From assembly GCA_028281575.1 (NCBI GenBank), contig JANQJP010000064.1, forward strand, positions 103,177 through 167,176: 64,000 nucleotides of DNA, given 5' to 3'. This stretch comes from Cellvibrionaceae bacterium. Its GTDB lineage: Bacteria; Pseudomonadota; Gammaproteobacteria; Pseudomonadales; Cellvibrionaceae. How positions within the stretch are numbered: position 1 is the stretch's first letter; the number at the start of each line of letters is the position of its first letter. Of this stretch, positions 46,713-55,522 are shown piece by piece. A program made the position numbers and the translations under genes. The notes beneath the pieces are model-generated. The model did no database searches and was not told the origin of the DNA. It was given only the letters and a program-made list of their open reading frames with translations.

Positions 46713-47687
46713 ATGAAATCTGTGTTTTTGAAAACAATGGCTGGTGTGCTCATCAGCATTCTCGCAATAACGTCGGCGCAGGCAGCGCCACTTAAAATTG
46801 GTTATTCCGATTGGCCAGGCTGGGTAGCCTGGGAAATAGCCATCGAAAAAGAAATGTTTAAAAAGGCGGGTGTCGACGTTGAGTTCGAGTGGTTCGACTA
46901 TGTCGCAAGTATGGATGCCTTCGCTGCAGGTCAGCTAGACGCTGTGACGATGACAAATGGGGATGCACTGGTCACCGGCGCAACCGGTGCGCAAAGTGTC
47001 ATGATCCTTATCAACGACTACAGTAACGGCAACGACATGGTCGTCGCTCGTCCAGGGATTAAAAACGTCAAAGACTTAAAAGGAAAAAAAGTAGGCGTTG
47101 AAATTGGCTTCGTTGGCCACCTGCTCCTTTTGAATGCACTCGAAAAAAATGGCTTGACCGAAGCTGACGTCGAACTCGTAAACGTCCCAACAAATGAAAC
47201 ACCGCAGGTGCTCGCTTCCGGAGATGTTGATGCCATCGTCGCCTGGCAGCCAAATTCAGGGCAGGCACTTAAATTAGTTCCCGGTTCAAAAGCCATATAC
47301 AGCAGCGCCAATGAACCCGGTTTAATCTACGATGTACTCGCCGTTTCTCCATCAAGCCTAGCCGCGCGTAAAGCGGATTGGAAAAAAGTGGTTGAAGTCT
47401 GGTACCAAGCTGTTGCATTTCTTAAAGACCCAAAAACTCACGAAGAAGCTGTTGCAATTATGGCCGCACGAGTCGGCCTGGAACCCGAAGAATATAAAGG
47501 GTTTATTGACGGCACCAAAATTCTGACACTCGATGAAGCTAAAGTATTTTTGAAAAAATCAGAGGGCTTCAAATCTCTCTACGGCTCATCAAAAATTTCT
47601 GACGATTTCAACGTAGCGAATGAAGTGTACAAGACACCTCAGGACATCGATGCCTACATTGATACCAGCCTGATGCTCGGCCTTTAA
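46713..47687 (+). CDS. ABC transporter periplasmic substrate-binding protein (SsuA/TauA/NMT1-like)
   Basis: A 324-residue secreted binding protein with a Sec signal ending in TSAQAAPLK. The body has the SsuA-family features [46 protein letters not shown] and [19 protein letters not shown]. First gene of the operon, with a GGGGTG Shine-Dalgarno. Family members bind sulfonates, nitrate, pyrimidines or other N/S sources. Linked to a urea/guanidine carboxylase and a guanidine-II-like riboswitch, the likely ligand is guanidine, urea or a related guanidino compound, which is inference. Confidence 0.85.
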   Translation: MKSVFLKTMAGVLISILAITSAQAAPLKIGYSDWPGWVAWEIAIEKEMFKKAGVDVEFEWFDYVASMDAFAAGQLDAVTMTNGDALVTGATGAQSVMILINDYSNGNDMVVARPGIKNVKDLKGKKVGVEIGFVGHLLLLNALEKNGLTEADVELVNVPTNETPQVLASGDVDAIVAWQPNSGQALKLVPGSKAIYSSANEPGLIYDVLAVSPSSLAARKADWKKVVEVWYQAVAFLKDPKTHEEAVAIMAARVGLEPEEYKGFIDGTKILTLDEAKVFLKKSEGFKSLYGSSKISDDFNVANEVYKTPQDIDAYIDTSLMLGL

Positions 47688-47763
47688 TTTCGCGTTTATC
47701 TCTGCACCGAGTCCATTCGGGCTCGGTTGCACCAGGGCTTGTTGATACTAATTGGATTACATT

Positions 47764-48729
47764 ATGAGTGCCGTAAAGTTATTTGCCGTCAGAAAAACAC
47801 TCGATGCAAAACCCCGGCTTACCGTGTCCTTGCTGAGTTTCGCTCTACCTATTGCCCTCTGGTGTATCGTGAGCTATGTGCCTTTTATCTGGCACCCGAT
47901 GATGGAAATAGAACAACCCGGATCGGTCTCATACTTTAAAGAAGCAATGCTCGTTGAAAAAAAACTGTTTGATGAAGAAAAAGCTTCTGCGCTAGAAAAT
48001 AACCTGGAAGTGCCTACCGGCGTGAGGGCCAACCCAATTTATTTGCCAGCGCCGCATGAAGTTATCAGCGCATTTTATACGTCGTTCACCACAGAGCCTC
48101 GCCGACGCAGCGAAAAATGGCTGCATGAAAGTTTATGGGACAGTATTCAGGTAATTTTTTGGGGCTTCGTACTGTCCTCTATAATAGGTGTTCCCCTTGG
48201 TATTCTCGCAGGTACCTACGATTTTTTTTCGCGCCTGTTTGAACCTTTTATAGAATTTTTTCGCTATCTGCCAGCACCCGCGTTCGGAGCGCTTGCCGTA
48301 GCAATTCTAGGTATTTATCAAGCGCCTAAAATTGCTATTATTTTTATCGGTACTTTTTTCCAACAAGTGCTGGTGATTGCAAATACCACGCGCAAACTAG
48401 ACAACTCTTTACTCGAGGCGGCCCAAACCCTGGGAGCAAAGAACAAATCACTGTTGTTTAGAGTAGTCGTGCCCGGCGTTCTACCCGACCTCTACCGGGA
48501 TATGCGGATTTTACTCGGCTGGGCATGGACCTACCTTATCGTCGCTGAATTGATCGGGACCAGCTCAGGCATCACATGGTTTATCACGCAACAGGCACGC
48601 TACAAAAATTTCGATAATGTATTTGCGGCAATCATCATGATTGGCATTATCGGTCTCACATTTGATTTACTACTTTCTACTTTAGGTAAGCGACTGTTTC
48701 CCTGGCAAAAGCCCGAAGCTAAAATTTAG
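47764..48729 (+). CDS. ABC transporter permease (SsuC/TauC-like)
   Basis: A 321-residue inner-membrane permease of the BPD_transp_1 family, with an N-terminal helix ([19 protein letters not shown]) and five core helices. The EAA loop reads [30 protein letters not shown] and contacts the ATPase. It has an extended periplasmic N-terminal segment of about 80 residues containing [17 protein letters not shown], longer than in SsuC. The ATG at 47764 is preferred to the TTG at 47752. It pairs with the flanking binding-protein and ATPase genes. Confidence 0.88.
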   Translation: MSAVKLFAVRKTLDAKPRLTVSLLSFALPIALWCIVSYVPFIWHPMMEIEQPGSVSYFKEAMLVEKKLFDEEKASALENNLEVPTGVRANPIYLPAPHEVISAFYTSFTTEPRRRSEKWLHESLWDSIQVIFWGFVLSSIIGVPLGILAGTYDFFSRLFEPFIEFFRYLPAPAFGALAVAILGIYQAPKIAIIFIGTFFQQVLVIANTTRKLDNSLLEAAQTLGAKNKSLLFRVVVPGVLPDLYRDMRILLGWAWTYLIVAELIGTSSGITWFITQQARYKNFDNVFAAIIMIGIIGLTFDLLLSTLGKRLFPWQKPEAKI

Positions 48730-48740
48730 GCGAAGATATT

Positions 48741-49664
48741 ATGAATAATGAAAGTGAAATAGCACTACAGGATTATCGCCAGCAAAGTGACGCCGTCAGA
48801 GATCGTTTTGATCGATTAAAACAACGGCCGGTGACTTTAGAAGTTAAAGCGCTGAATAAAGTATTTAATACATCCAAAGGTCCGGTCACAGCGTTAAAAA
48901 ATATTAACTTCAAAACGCATAAACGCGAATTTGTGTGCGTCATCGGTCCTTCCGGTTGCGGCAAATCGACATTAATCAGAATTTTAGCGGGGCTGGAAAC
49001 ACCCAGCAGCGGCGAGATGTTGTTAAACGGCGAAGCTGTGCACGGCCCCTGTTCAGACCGCGGTATGGTTTTTCAGGGCTACACCCTGTTTCCCTGGCTG
49101 ACGGTAAAACGCAATGTCATGTTTGGTTTATTGCAGTCCGGTCACGGACGCCAAGCCGCAGAAGAACAGGCTTTGCAGTGGATAGAACTTGTCGGCCTCG
49201 CCAAATTTGCCGATGTTTATCCGCGTCAGCTATCTGGTGGTATGAAACAAAGGGTCGCCATTGCCCGCGCGCTGGCCAATCAACCCAAAATTTTATTGAT
49301 GGACGAACCCTTCGGTGCGCTGGACCCGCAGACACGCCAAAAAATGCAATCTTATCTATTGGATATTTGGCAGAACATCGACGTCACAATTTTGTTTATC
49401 ACACACGATTTAGACGAAGCGATTTATCTCGCCGACCGCATACTGGTGTTAAAGGCCCACCCGGGAGAAGTACAGGAAGTCATTGAAGTTCCCGTCCCGC
49501 AGCCACGCAGCCCACAACAATTTCTCAGCGCAGAATTTTTGGCAACCAAGCGTCGGCTCGAAGAACTAATTCACCCACCAAACGAAGGTGAAGCATTTTC
49601 TACTGAAAATTTAAATATGGTGCGAATGGTACACGTCAACGACGAAGTACCGAGTGTATTTTGA
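48741..49664 (+). CDS. ABC transporter ATP-binding protein (SsuB/TauB-like)
   Basis: A 307-residue ATPase with Walker [11 protein letters not shown]-loop FQGYTLFPW, signature LSGGMKQR, Walker B ILLMDEP and switch His in ITHD. N- and C-terminal extensions of about 35 residues each lie outside the core. It starts 12 bp after the permease and ends 10 bp before glnT. It energises uptake of the substrate captured by the first gene product. Confidence 0.92.
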   Translation: MNNESEIALQDYRQQSDAVRDRFDRLKQRPVTLEVKALNKVFNTSKGPVTALKNINFKTHKREFVCVIGPSGCGKSTLIRILAGLETPSSGEMLLNGEAVHGPCSDRGMVFQGYTLFPWLTVKRNVMFGLLQSGHGRQAAEEQALQWIELVGLAKFADVYPRQLSGGMKQRVAIARALANQPKILLMDEPFGALDPQTRQKMQSYLLDIWQNIDVTILFITHDLDEAIYLADRILVLKAHPGEVQEVIEVPVPQPRSPQQFLSAEFLATKRRLEELIHPPNEGEAFSTENLNMVRMVHVNDEVPSVF

Positions 49665-49673
49665 GGTAATAGC

Positions 49674-51032
49674 ATGAACACAGAAAACATAGAAAAAATT
49701 CGTCAGGAACTATCCGCAAAAGGTGTGAAATATTGTTTGGGTGCCTACGTAGACATCCACGGCATTCCCAAAGGCAAGGTTGTGCCGCTTTCGCATCTGG
49801 AGCACATGGCACACGGCTCAGAATTATATACGGGCTATGCCCTCGACGGCCTTGGCCAGGAACCAAACGACGATGAGATAGCTTCAGTTCCCGATCTCAA
49901 TCATATTATTCAACTGCCCTGGCAACCCGAAGTTGCGTGGATGCCTGCGGATAATACCTTTAAAGGCGAGCCCTATGCACTCAATACACGTGTCGCATTA
50001 AAAAATGTATTGAAACAAGCGGAAGCCATGGGTTTTGGTTTTAATCTCGGCATAGAAGCCGAGGTGTTTGTCGTTGCCCAAAACGAAGACGGCGAGCTGG
50101 CTATCCCTAATCCCGATGATAAATTAGTGAAGCCTTGTTACGACGCCCGCGGCTTTCTCCATCAATTTCGTTGGTTGGACCGCATGGCAACCGCAATTGA
50201 CGATCTGGGTTGGGATTTGTATTCATTCGATCACGAAGACGCGAATGGTCAATACGAGTTTGATTTTATGTACGCCGACGCACTTACGACCTGCGACCGT
50301 TTTATTTTTCTGCGATTGATGGCCAAAGAGTTTGCTCGAGAGGAAGACTTACTCGCGACGTTTATGCCGAAACCTTTTGCAAATAAAACTGGCAATGGTG
50401 CGCATTTCAATATGTCGCTTTATGACCTGGAAACCGGTCAAAATGTATTTAAATGCGACCCGGCAGATGACCCCCACGGTTTGGGCCTGACCGATATTGG
50501 CTACCACTTTATTGCTGGGATTATTAAACACGGGCGCGCACTGTGTGCCGCTTTTGCACCGACGGTAAATAGTTATAAGCGCCTGGTTCGTCAGGGCGAT
50601 ATGCCGTATTTTACCTGGGCGCCGGTATTTAATTCTTTCGGTTCCAATAACCGTACCAACTCTGTTCGCGTGCCGATGAATGGTGGGCGGTGTGAGTCGC
50701 GCAACGCCGATGGTGCAGTAAACCCCTATTTGGCCGCAACGCTTGCGCTGGCCGCTGGCCTCGAAGGGGTGCGCGAGAAGCTAAATCCCGGCGCGCCACA
50801 GGAAGATAACCTTTATGAGCTTTCCGAAGCCGAGCGACGGGACCGGGGTATTGAATTCCTGCCGCGGACACTCGACGAAGCGGTCGATGCATTTCAAAGT
50901 GACCCGTTAATTGCCGCAACACTCGGCGAAAGCCTAAAAAGCGAGTTTATTAAATACAAACGCGAGGAATGGAACAGCTACCACAGCCAGGTTTCGCAAT
51001 GGGAAATTGAGCGCTACAGCCATTTGTTTTAA
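49674..51032 (+). CDS. glnT: Type III (GlnT-type) glutamine synthetase
   Basis: A 452-residue GS-superfamily enzyme. [21 protein letters not shown] is the GlnT N-terminus. The catalytic domain shows GIEAEVFVV (metal Glu), [57 protein letters not shown] and [15 protein letters not shown] (substrate/metal residues). It would capture ammonium released by the downstream urea/guanidine pathway. Related gamma-glutamyl-amide ligases share the fold, so a substrate other than ammonia is possible. Co-transcribed: 10 bp after the ATPase. Confidence 0.85.
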   Translation: MNTENIEKIRQELSAKGVKYCLGAYVDIHGIPKGKVVPLSHLEHMAHGSELYTGYALDGLGQEPNDDEIASVPDLNHIIQLPWQPEVAWMPADNTFKGEPYALNTRVALKNVLKQAEAMGFGFNLGIEAEVFVVAQNEDGELAIPNPDDKLVKPCYDARGFLHQFRWLDRMATAIDDLGWDLYSFDHEDANGQYEFDFMYADALTTCDRFIFLRLMAKEFAREEDLLATFMPKPFANKTGNGAHFNMSLYDLETGQNVFKCDPADDPHGLGLTDIGYHFIAGIIKHGRALCAAFAPTVNSYKRLVRQGDMPYFTWAPVFNSFGSNNRTNSVRVPMNGGRCESRNADGAVNPYLAATLALAAGLEGVREKLNPGAPQEDNLYELSEAERRDRGIEFLPRTLDEAVDAFQSDPLIAATLGESLKSEFIKYKREEWNSYHSQVSQWEIERYSHLF

Positions 51033-51070
51033 TCGCAAATTGACTATTTTCCAGGACGTGTAACATTAAT

Positions 51071-51535
51071 ATGGATAAAGAAAAGCTGGTGCGCATCAGT
51101 ATTTCGCTATCTGAAAGTTTACTGACGCAATTTGACGATATGTTGGATGAGCGCCAGTTTGATAGCCGCTCACAGGCGGTGTCAGATATGATTCACCAAC
51201 AACTCACTGAACATCGTAAAAACGTTGGTGAAGAGGTGATGGCAGGTACTATTAATTTGGTTTACGACCACAGTGTGCCCAATTTGCAAAAACAAATTGC
51301 TGAACTCCAGTACAAATATATCGACGAGGTGATTAGCTCGTTGAACGTGAATCTGACACATACGAACACTTTATCGGTAATCTTGGTTCAAGGACCGGGG
51401 GCGAAACTCAAACGTATTGCCGATGAAATGATTTCCCGGCGCGGGATTATTACCGGTAAAATGTTGCTCAGTACCGCAATTATTCCTCCGGTGCACCCGC
51501 TTCCACCTTTAGATTTAGATAGTATTGGTAATTAA
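51071..51535 (+). CDS. NikR-like ribbon-helix-helix repressor without the nickel ligands
   Basis: A 154-residue protein with NikR architecture: N-terminal RHH (VRISISLSESLLTQFDDML and SRSQAVSDMI) and a C-terminal ACT-like tetramerisation domain (GTINLVYDHSVPNLQKQIAELQ). The E. coli NikR nickel site uses His87, His89 and Cys95 in HVHINHDDC. The aligned segment here is NVNLTHTNT, in which the ligands are replaced. It therefore probably senses something else, such as an operon substrate or nitrogen metabolite. A NikR-spaced operator lies over the operon promoter (46671). Confidence 0.8.
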   Translation: MDKEKLVRISISLSESLLTQFDDMLDERQFDSRSQAVSDMIHQQLTEHRKNVGEEVMAGTINLVYDHSVPNLQKQIAELQYKYIDEVISSLNVNLTHTNTLSVILVQGPGAKLKRIADEMISRRGIITGKMLLSTAIIPPVHPLPPLDLDSIGN

Positions 51536-51585
51536 TAAAACGTTGATATACTTTTTTCAACAGCCTGTTTACACACATTCTTATA

Positions 51586-51634
51586 CTCGGTGGGACGACC
51601 CGGCGAGGGCTTTGTTAAACGCGGGACGACCCGC
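51586..51634 (+). ncRNA. Mini-ykkC / guanidine-II riboswitch
   Basis: Two hairpins with identical ACGA loops: P1 at 51586-51607 (CTCGGTGGG-ACGA-CCCGGCGAG, one mismatch and one G-U), and P2 at 51621-51634 (GCGGG-ACGA-CCCGC, perfect). They are joined by a 13-nt linker and end 14 nt before the carboxylase ATG. Paired stem-loops with ACGR loops, closed by G-C next to the loop, are the defining pattern of the guanidine-II class. Guanidine binding brings the loops together and frees the ribosome site. No Infernal search was run. Confidence 0.85.
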
Positions 51635-51648
51635 AAAAGACGACAACT

Positions 51649-54600
51649 ATGTTTGACACAGTTCTAATCGCAAACCGCGGCGCCATCGCCGTACGTATTA
51701 TTCGTTCGTTAAAGCGCCTCGGCATCAAGTCCGTCGCGGTTTACCATCAACAAGATGCCAACTCCCTTCATGTTCAACATGCTGACGAGGCGATCAACCT
51801 GGGGGACGGCAACGCAGCGAGCACTTACCTGGATGCAAATAAAATTATTGCCGCTGCACAACAATGCTCAGCGCAAGCGATTCACCCTGGCTACGGTTTC
51901 CTCAGCGAAAATACCGAATTCGTATCACTATGCGAAAAACACGGTATCACTTTTATCGGACCAAGCCCTGAACAAATCACGCTTTTCGGTTTAAAGCACC
52001 AGGCGCGAGAAGCAGCTGAAAACGCTGGCGTACCACTCGTGCCAGGCTCACCGCTGTTAAATGATCTCGACACCGCACAGTCCTGGGCCACTGATGTCGG
52101 CTACCCGGTAATGCTAAAAAGTACCGCCGGTGGCGGCGGTATCGGTATGCAGGTATGTCGTAACCAGGAAGAACTTCAAAACGCCTGGGATTCCGTTAAA
52201 CGATTAAGCGCTAGTTACTTTGCCAACGACGGTGTGTTTTTAGAAAAATTTATTGCACGGGCGCGCCATATAGAGGTTCAGATTTTTGGTGACGGTACAG
52301 GCAAAGCCGTTGCCTTGGGCGAGCGCGACTGTTCCGCACAGAGACGCAACCAAAAAGTCATAGAAGAAACACCCGCACCAAATCTTTCTGACAAAATGCG
52401 CCAGGCGCTATGCACAACAGCCGAACAACTTATGGCGTCGGTGAATTATCGCAACGCAGGCACCGTCGAATTTATCTACGACGCTGACAGCGACGCATTT
52501 TATTTTCTCGAGGTCAATACACGATTACAGGTCGAACACGGTGTCACCGAACAAGTGTGGTCCATCGATTTGGTTGAATGGATGTTAAAACAGGCCGCCG
52601 GCGAACTCGGTGACATTCACCAATTAAAAGCCGGGCTTGAACCAAAAGGCCACGCGATTCAAGTGAGAATCTACGCGGAAGATCCTCAGGCAGATTTTCG
52701 GCCAAGCGCAGGTCTTTTATCGAAAGTAACATTTCCACAACGCAGTGAATTGCGTATAGACAGTTGGGTTGAAACAGGTATTGAAGTGCCGTCGCTGTTT
52801 GACCCAATGATTGCAAAAATTATCGTGCACGAAAGTGATCGGGAGCGCGCACTAAAACACTTAAATACCGCGCTCGATGAGACGACGCTTTACGGTATCG
52901 AAACCAATATAAACTATTTGCAAGCCATTATCAGCGACGACATTTGTCAACGCGGCCGCTTACTAACAAATACACTCGCGACCTTTCGTTTTAACGCTTT
53001 GTCGATATCTGTCATCGATGCGGGAACGCAGACAACCTTGCAGGACTTTCCAGGGCGCACCGGACTATGGCATGTCGGTGTGCCGCCCTCCGGCCCAATG
53101 GATAGTCTCAATTTTCGCCTCGCCAATGCCTTGCTCGGCAATGCGCCAAACGCAGCGGCGCTGGAAATTACTTTAAATGGCCCCAGCCTCAAATTCCATT
53201 GTGCAACAATTCTCGCGATATGCGGCGCGAATATTAATGCTCACCTGGATGATAAACCCGTAGCGCTTTTCCAGACCCATCAAATTGCCGCAGGACAAAC
53301 ACTCCACCTGGGTCAGATAAATGGGAACGGTGCGCGCTGTTACCTCGCAGTCGTCGGCGGCTTTGACTGTCCCGACTACCTCGATTCAAAGTCAACCTTT
53401 ACGCTCGGGCAATTCGGCGGCCACAACGGTCGCGCACTGCGATCGGGCGATGTTTTGCATTTGACCGGCGCAAATACAGAAATAAAAGCGCGCACCATCG
53501 ACGCGACGCAACGCCCCCTCTTACCCGACGTTTGGCAACTGAGAGTCATTTACGGCCCACATGGCGCGCCTGATTTTTTTACCGAAGAAGACATTACAGA
53601 TTTCTTCGCGCACGAATGGGAAGTGCACTATAACTCGAGCCGCACCGGTGTGCGTTTAATCGGCCCAAAACCTCGGTGGTCTCGCGCAACAGGCGGCGAA
53701 GCCGGCCTGCACCCGAGCAATATCCACGACAACGCCTACGCATTCGGCACTGTAGATTTTACCGGCGACATGCCCGTTATTTTAGGACCGGACGGTCCCT
53801 CACTCGGAGGCTTCGTTTGCCCCGCAACTGTTATTCAAGCCGATTTATGGAAACTCGGCCAACTTAAAGCGGGCGCAAAAATACAATTTATTCCCGTCAG
53901 CATGGAGCACGCGGTGCAAGCCGAGCGGGTACAACTGGATGCGGTAGCAAAATGTCACGCGGACAATACCCACTTACCACCAACGACCGTTACCAGTCCT
54001 GTACTTGGTAAATCTGAGTTGCACGGTGAAACTATCGTATACCGCGCTGCGGGCGATCATTTTTTGCTTGTCGAACTCGGCCCGCTCGAACTGGATATCG
54101 AACGCCGCTTTAAAGTACATGCGCTGATGCTTTGGCTCGAACAACACAGAGCGGACGGTATGCGCGAAATGACACCGGGCATTCGCTCACTGCAAATTCA
54201 CTATGACTCGCAAATAATTTCTGTCGATGCACTGATAAATCTCGTAAATAAAGCTGCCGATGCACTTGAGCAAAGTAACGAAGTCTCCGTGCCCGCACGT
54301 ATAGTGCACCTGCCATTAAGCTGGGATGACGAAGCCTGTCGCGAAGCCATCGCAAAATACGAGCAATCCGTCAGACCGGGCGCCCCCTGGTGCCCGAGCA
54401 ATCTCGAATTTATTCGTCGAATAAACGGTTTACCCGACGTTCAGGCGGTAAAAGATATCGTGTTCAACGCGTCATACTTAGTCATGGGTCTGGGCGACGT
54501 ATATCTCGGCGCGCCTGTGGCGACCCCCATTGATCCGCGCCATCGACTTGTCACCACAAAATACAACCCAGCACGCACGTGGACGGCGGAAAATTCCGTC

Positions 54601-55245
54601 GGCATTGGTGGCGCCTATTTATGTATTTATGGGATGGAAGGACCCGGCGGTTACCAATTTGTCGGCCGAACCTTACAAATGTGGAACCGCTATAGAAAAA
54701 CTGAATTTTTCGAACAACCCTGGCTATTACGTTTTTTCGATCAGATTCGTTTTTATGAAGTAAGTGGCGATGAGCTGAAAAAAATCAGAGAAAATTTCCC
54801 CCACGGCCGCTATCCAATAAAAATTGAGGAGACGCTCTTCGATCTCACTGAATATCGAAAATATTTAGACGGGCAGGCACAACAGATTTCAAAATTTGAA
54901 AACCAGCGGCGCGCCGCGTTTGAGCAGGAACTCGAACAGTGGCGCCTGGATGGTCAGTTAACTTATGAACAAAGCGAAGCAAAAGAAGAAATGCTCGCAG
55001 ATGAGCTTCCCCCAGGCTTGCTTGCTGTACACAGTCCCGTAGCGGGAAATGTCTGGCAGGTGGAGGTAAAACCGGGAGATGTTGTCGAACGGGGCCAACG
55101 TCTAATGATTTTGGAATCCATGAAAATGGAAATCGATATTCACGCACCGAGTTCCGGTATCGTCGACGCGATTAAACGCGACGCTGGTCAACCTGTTAGC
55201 TCCGGGCAGGCACTTATTTGGTTATCCGAAAATGACGATGAATGA
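51649..55245 (+). CDS. Biotin-dependent urea/guanidine carboxylase
   Basis: A 1198-residue multidomain carboxylase. Biotin carboxylase (about 1-450): AIHPGYGFLSENTEF, KSTAGGGGIGMQVC, NTRLQVEHGVTEQVW. KipA/AHS2 (about 460-740): DFPGRTGLWHVGVPPSGPMDS. KipI/AHS1 (about 790-1010): GDVYLGAPVATPIDPRHRLVTTKYNPART. A helical linker follows, then a C-terminal biotinyl domain with the ESMKMEI lysine. It carboxylates urea to allophanate or guanidine to carboxyguanidine. The preceding guanidine-II riboswitch favours guanidine. The usual companion DUF1989 deiminase genes are not in this operon as seen here. Confidence 0.9.
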   Translation: MFDTVLIANRGAIAVRIIRSLKRLGIKSVAVYHQQDANSLHVQHADEAINLGDGNAASTYLDANKIIAAAQQCSAQAIHPGYGFLSENTEFVSLCEKHGITFIGPSPEQITLFGLKHQAREAAENAGVPLVPGSPLLNDLDTAQSWATDVGYPVMLKSTAGGGGIGMQVCRNQEELQNAWDSVKRLSASYFANDGVFLEKFIARARHIEVQIFGDGTGKAVALGERDCSAQRRNQKVIEETPAPNLSDKMRQALCTTAEQLMASVNYRNAGTVEFIYDADSDAFYFLEVNTRLQVEHGVTEQVWSIDLVEWMLKQAAGELGDIHQLKAGLEPKGHAIQVRIYAEDPQADFRPSAGLLSKVTFPQRSELRIDSWVETGIEVPSLFDPMIAKIIVHESDRERALKHLNTALDETTLYGIETNINYLQAIISDDICQRGRLLTNTLATFRFNALSISVIDAGTQTTLQDFPGRTGLWHVGVPPSGPMDSLNFRLANALLGNAPNAAALEITLNGPSLKFHCATILAICGANINAHLDDKPVALFQTHQIAAGQTLHLGQINGNGARCYLAVVGGFDCPDYLDSKSTFTLGQFGGHNGRALRSGDVLHLTGANTEIKARTIDATQRPLLPDVWQLRVIYGPHGAPDFFTEEDITDFFAHEWEVHYNSSRTGVRLIGPKPRWSRATGGEAGLHPSNIHDNAYAFGTVDFTGDMPVILGPDGPSLGGFVCPATVIQADLWKLGQLKAGAKIQFIPVSMEHAVQAERVQLDAVAKCHADNTHLPPTTVTSPVLGKSELHGETIVYRAAGDHFLLVELGPLELDIERRFKVHALMLWLEQHRADGMREMTPGIRSLQIHYDSQIISVDALINLVNKAADALEQSNEVSVPARIVHLPLSWDDEACREAIAKYEQSVRPGAPWCPSNLEFIRRINGLPDVQAVKDIVFNASYLVMGLGDVYLGAPVATPIDPRHRLVTTKYNPARTWTAENSVGIGGAYLCIYGMEGPGGYQFVGRTLQMWNRYRKTEFFEQPWLLRFFDQIRFYEVSGDELKKIRENFPHGRYPIKIEETLFDLTEYRKYLDGQAQQISKFENQRRAAFEQELEQWRLDGQLTYEQSEAKEEMLADELPPGLLAVHSPVAGNVWQVEVKPGDVVERGQRLMILESMKMEIDIHAPSSGIVDAIKRDAGQPVSSGQALIWLSENDDE

Positions 55246-55333
55246 TCACCTCTTTCCTATTAGTTTTTTGTGATGCTGCTGAAACACATGAACTTAAAGG
55301 ATCACGCTATTTACACAAGATCCGAGGCATGGC

Positions 55334-55476
55334 TTGGATCCTTGTACTAGAGACGCGCCGTGAATACGTCCATGTAGGCTCTGCACCAGCATCTCGACAA
55401 CTGCTCCTGCGTTGTTCTAACACCCACCATCCATGGCGGGCGCTTGCTGGTGAAGGTCTCTAGCACAAGGATCCAA
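55334..55476. mobile_element. MITE-like inverted-repeat element (copy 2)
   Basis: Arms of 21 bp (TTGGATCCTTGTRCTAGAGA-C) at 55334-55354 and 55456-55476 with one mismatch, plus an inner CACCAGC/GCTGGTG pair. The centre contains, inverted, the core seen in the 42856 element (CTCCTGCGTTGTTCTAACAC). It lies between the carboxylase and allophanate hydrolase genes, so an operon transcript must read through a strong hairpin here. Confidence 0.65.
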
Positions 55477-55522
55477 TCCACACCTCTCCGAGTTATCTGG
55501 AAGAATTAACGGAACAACAACA

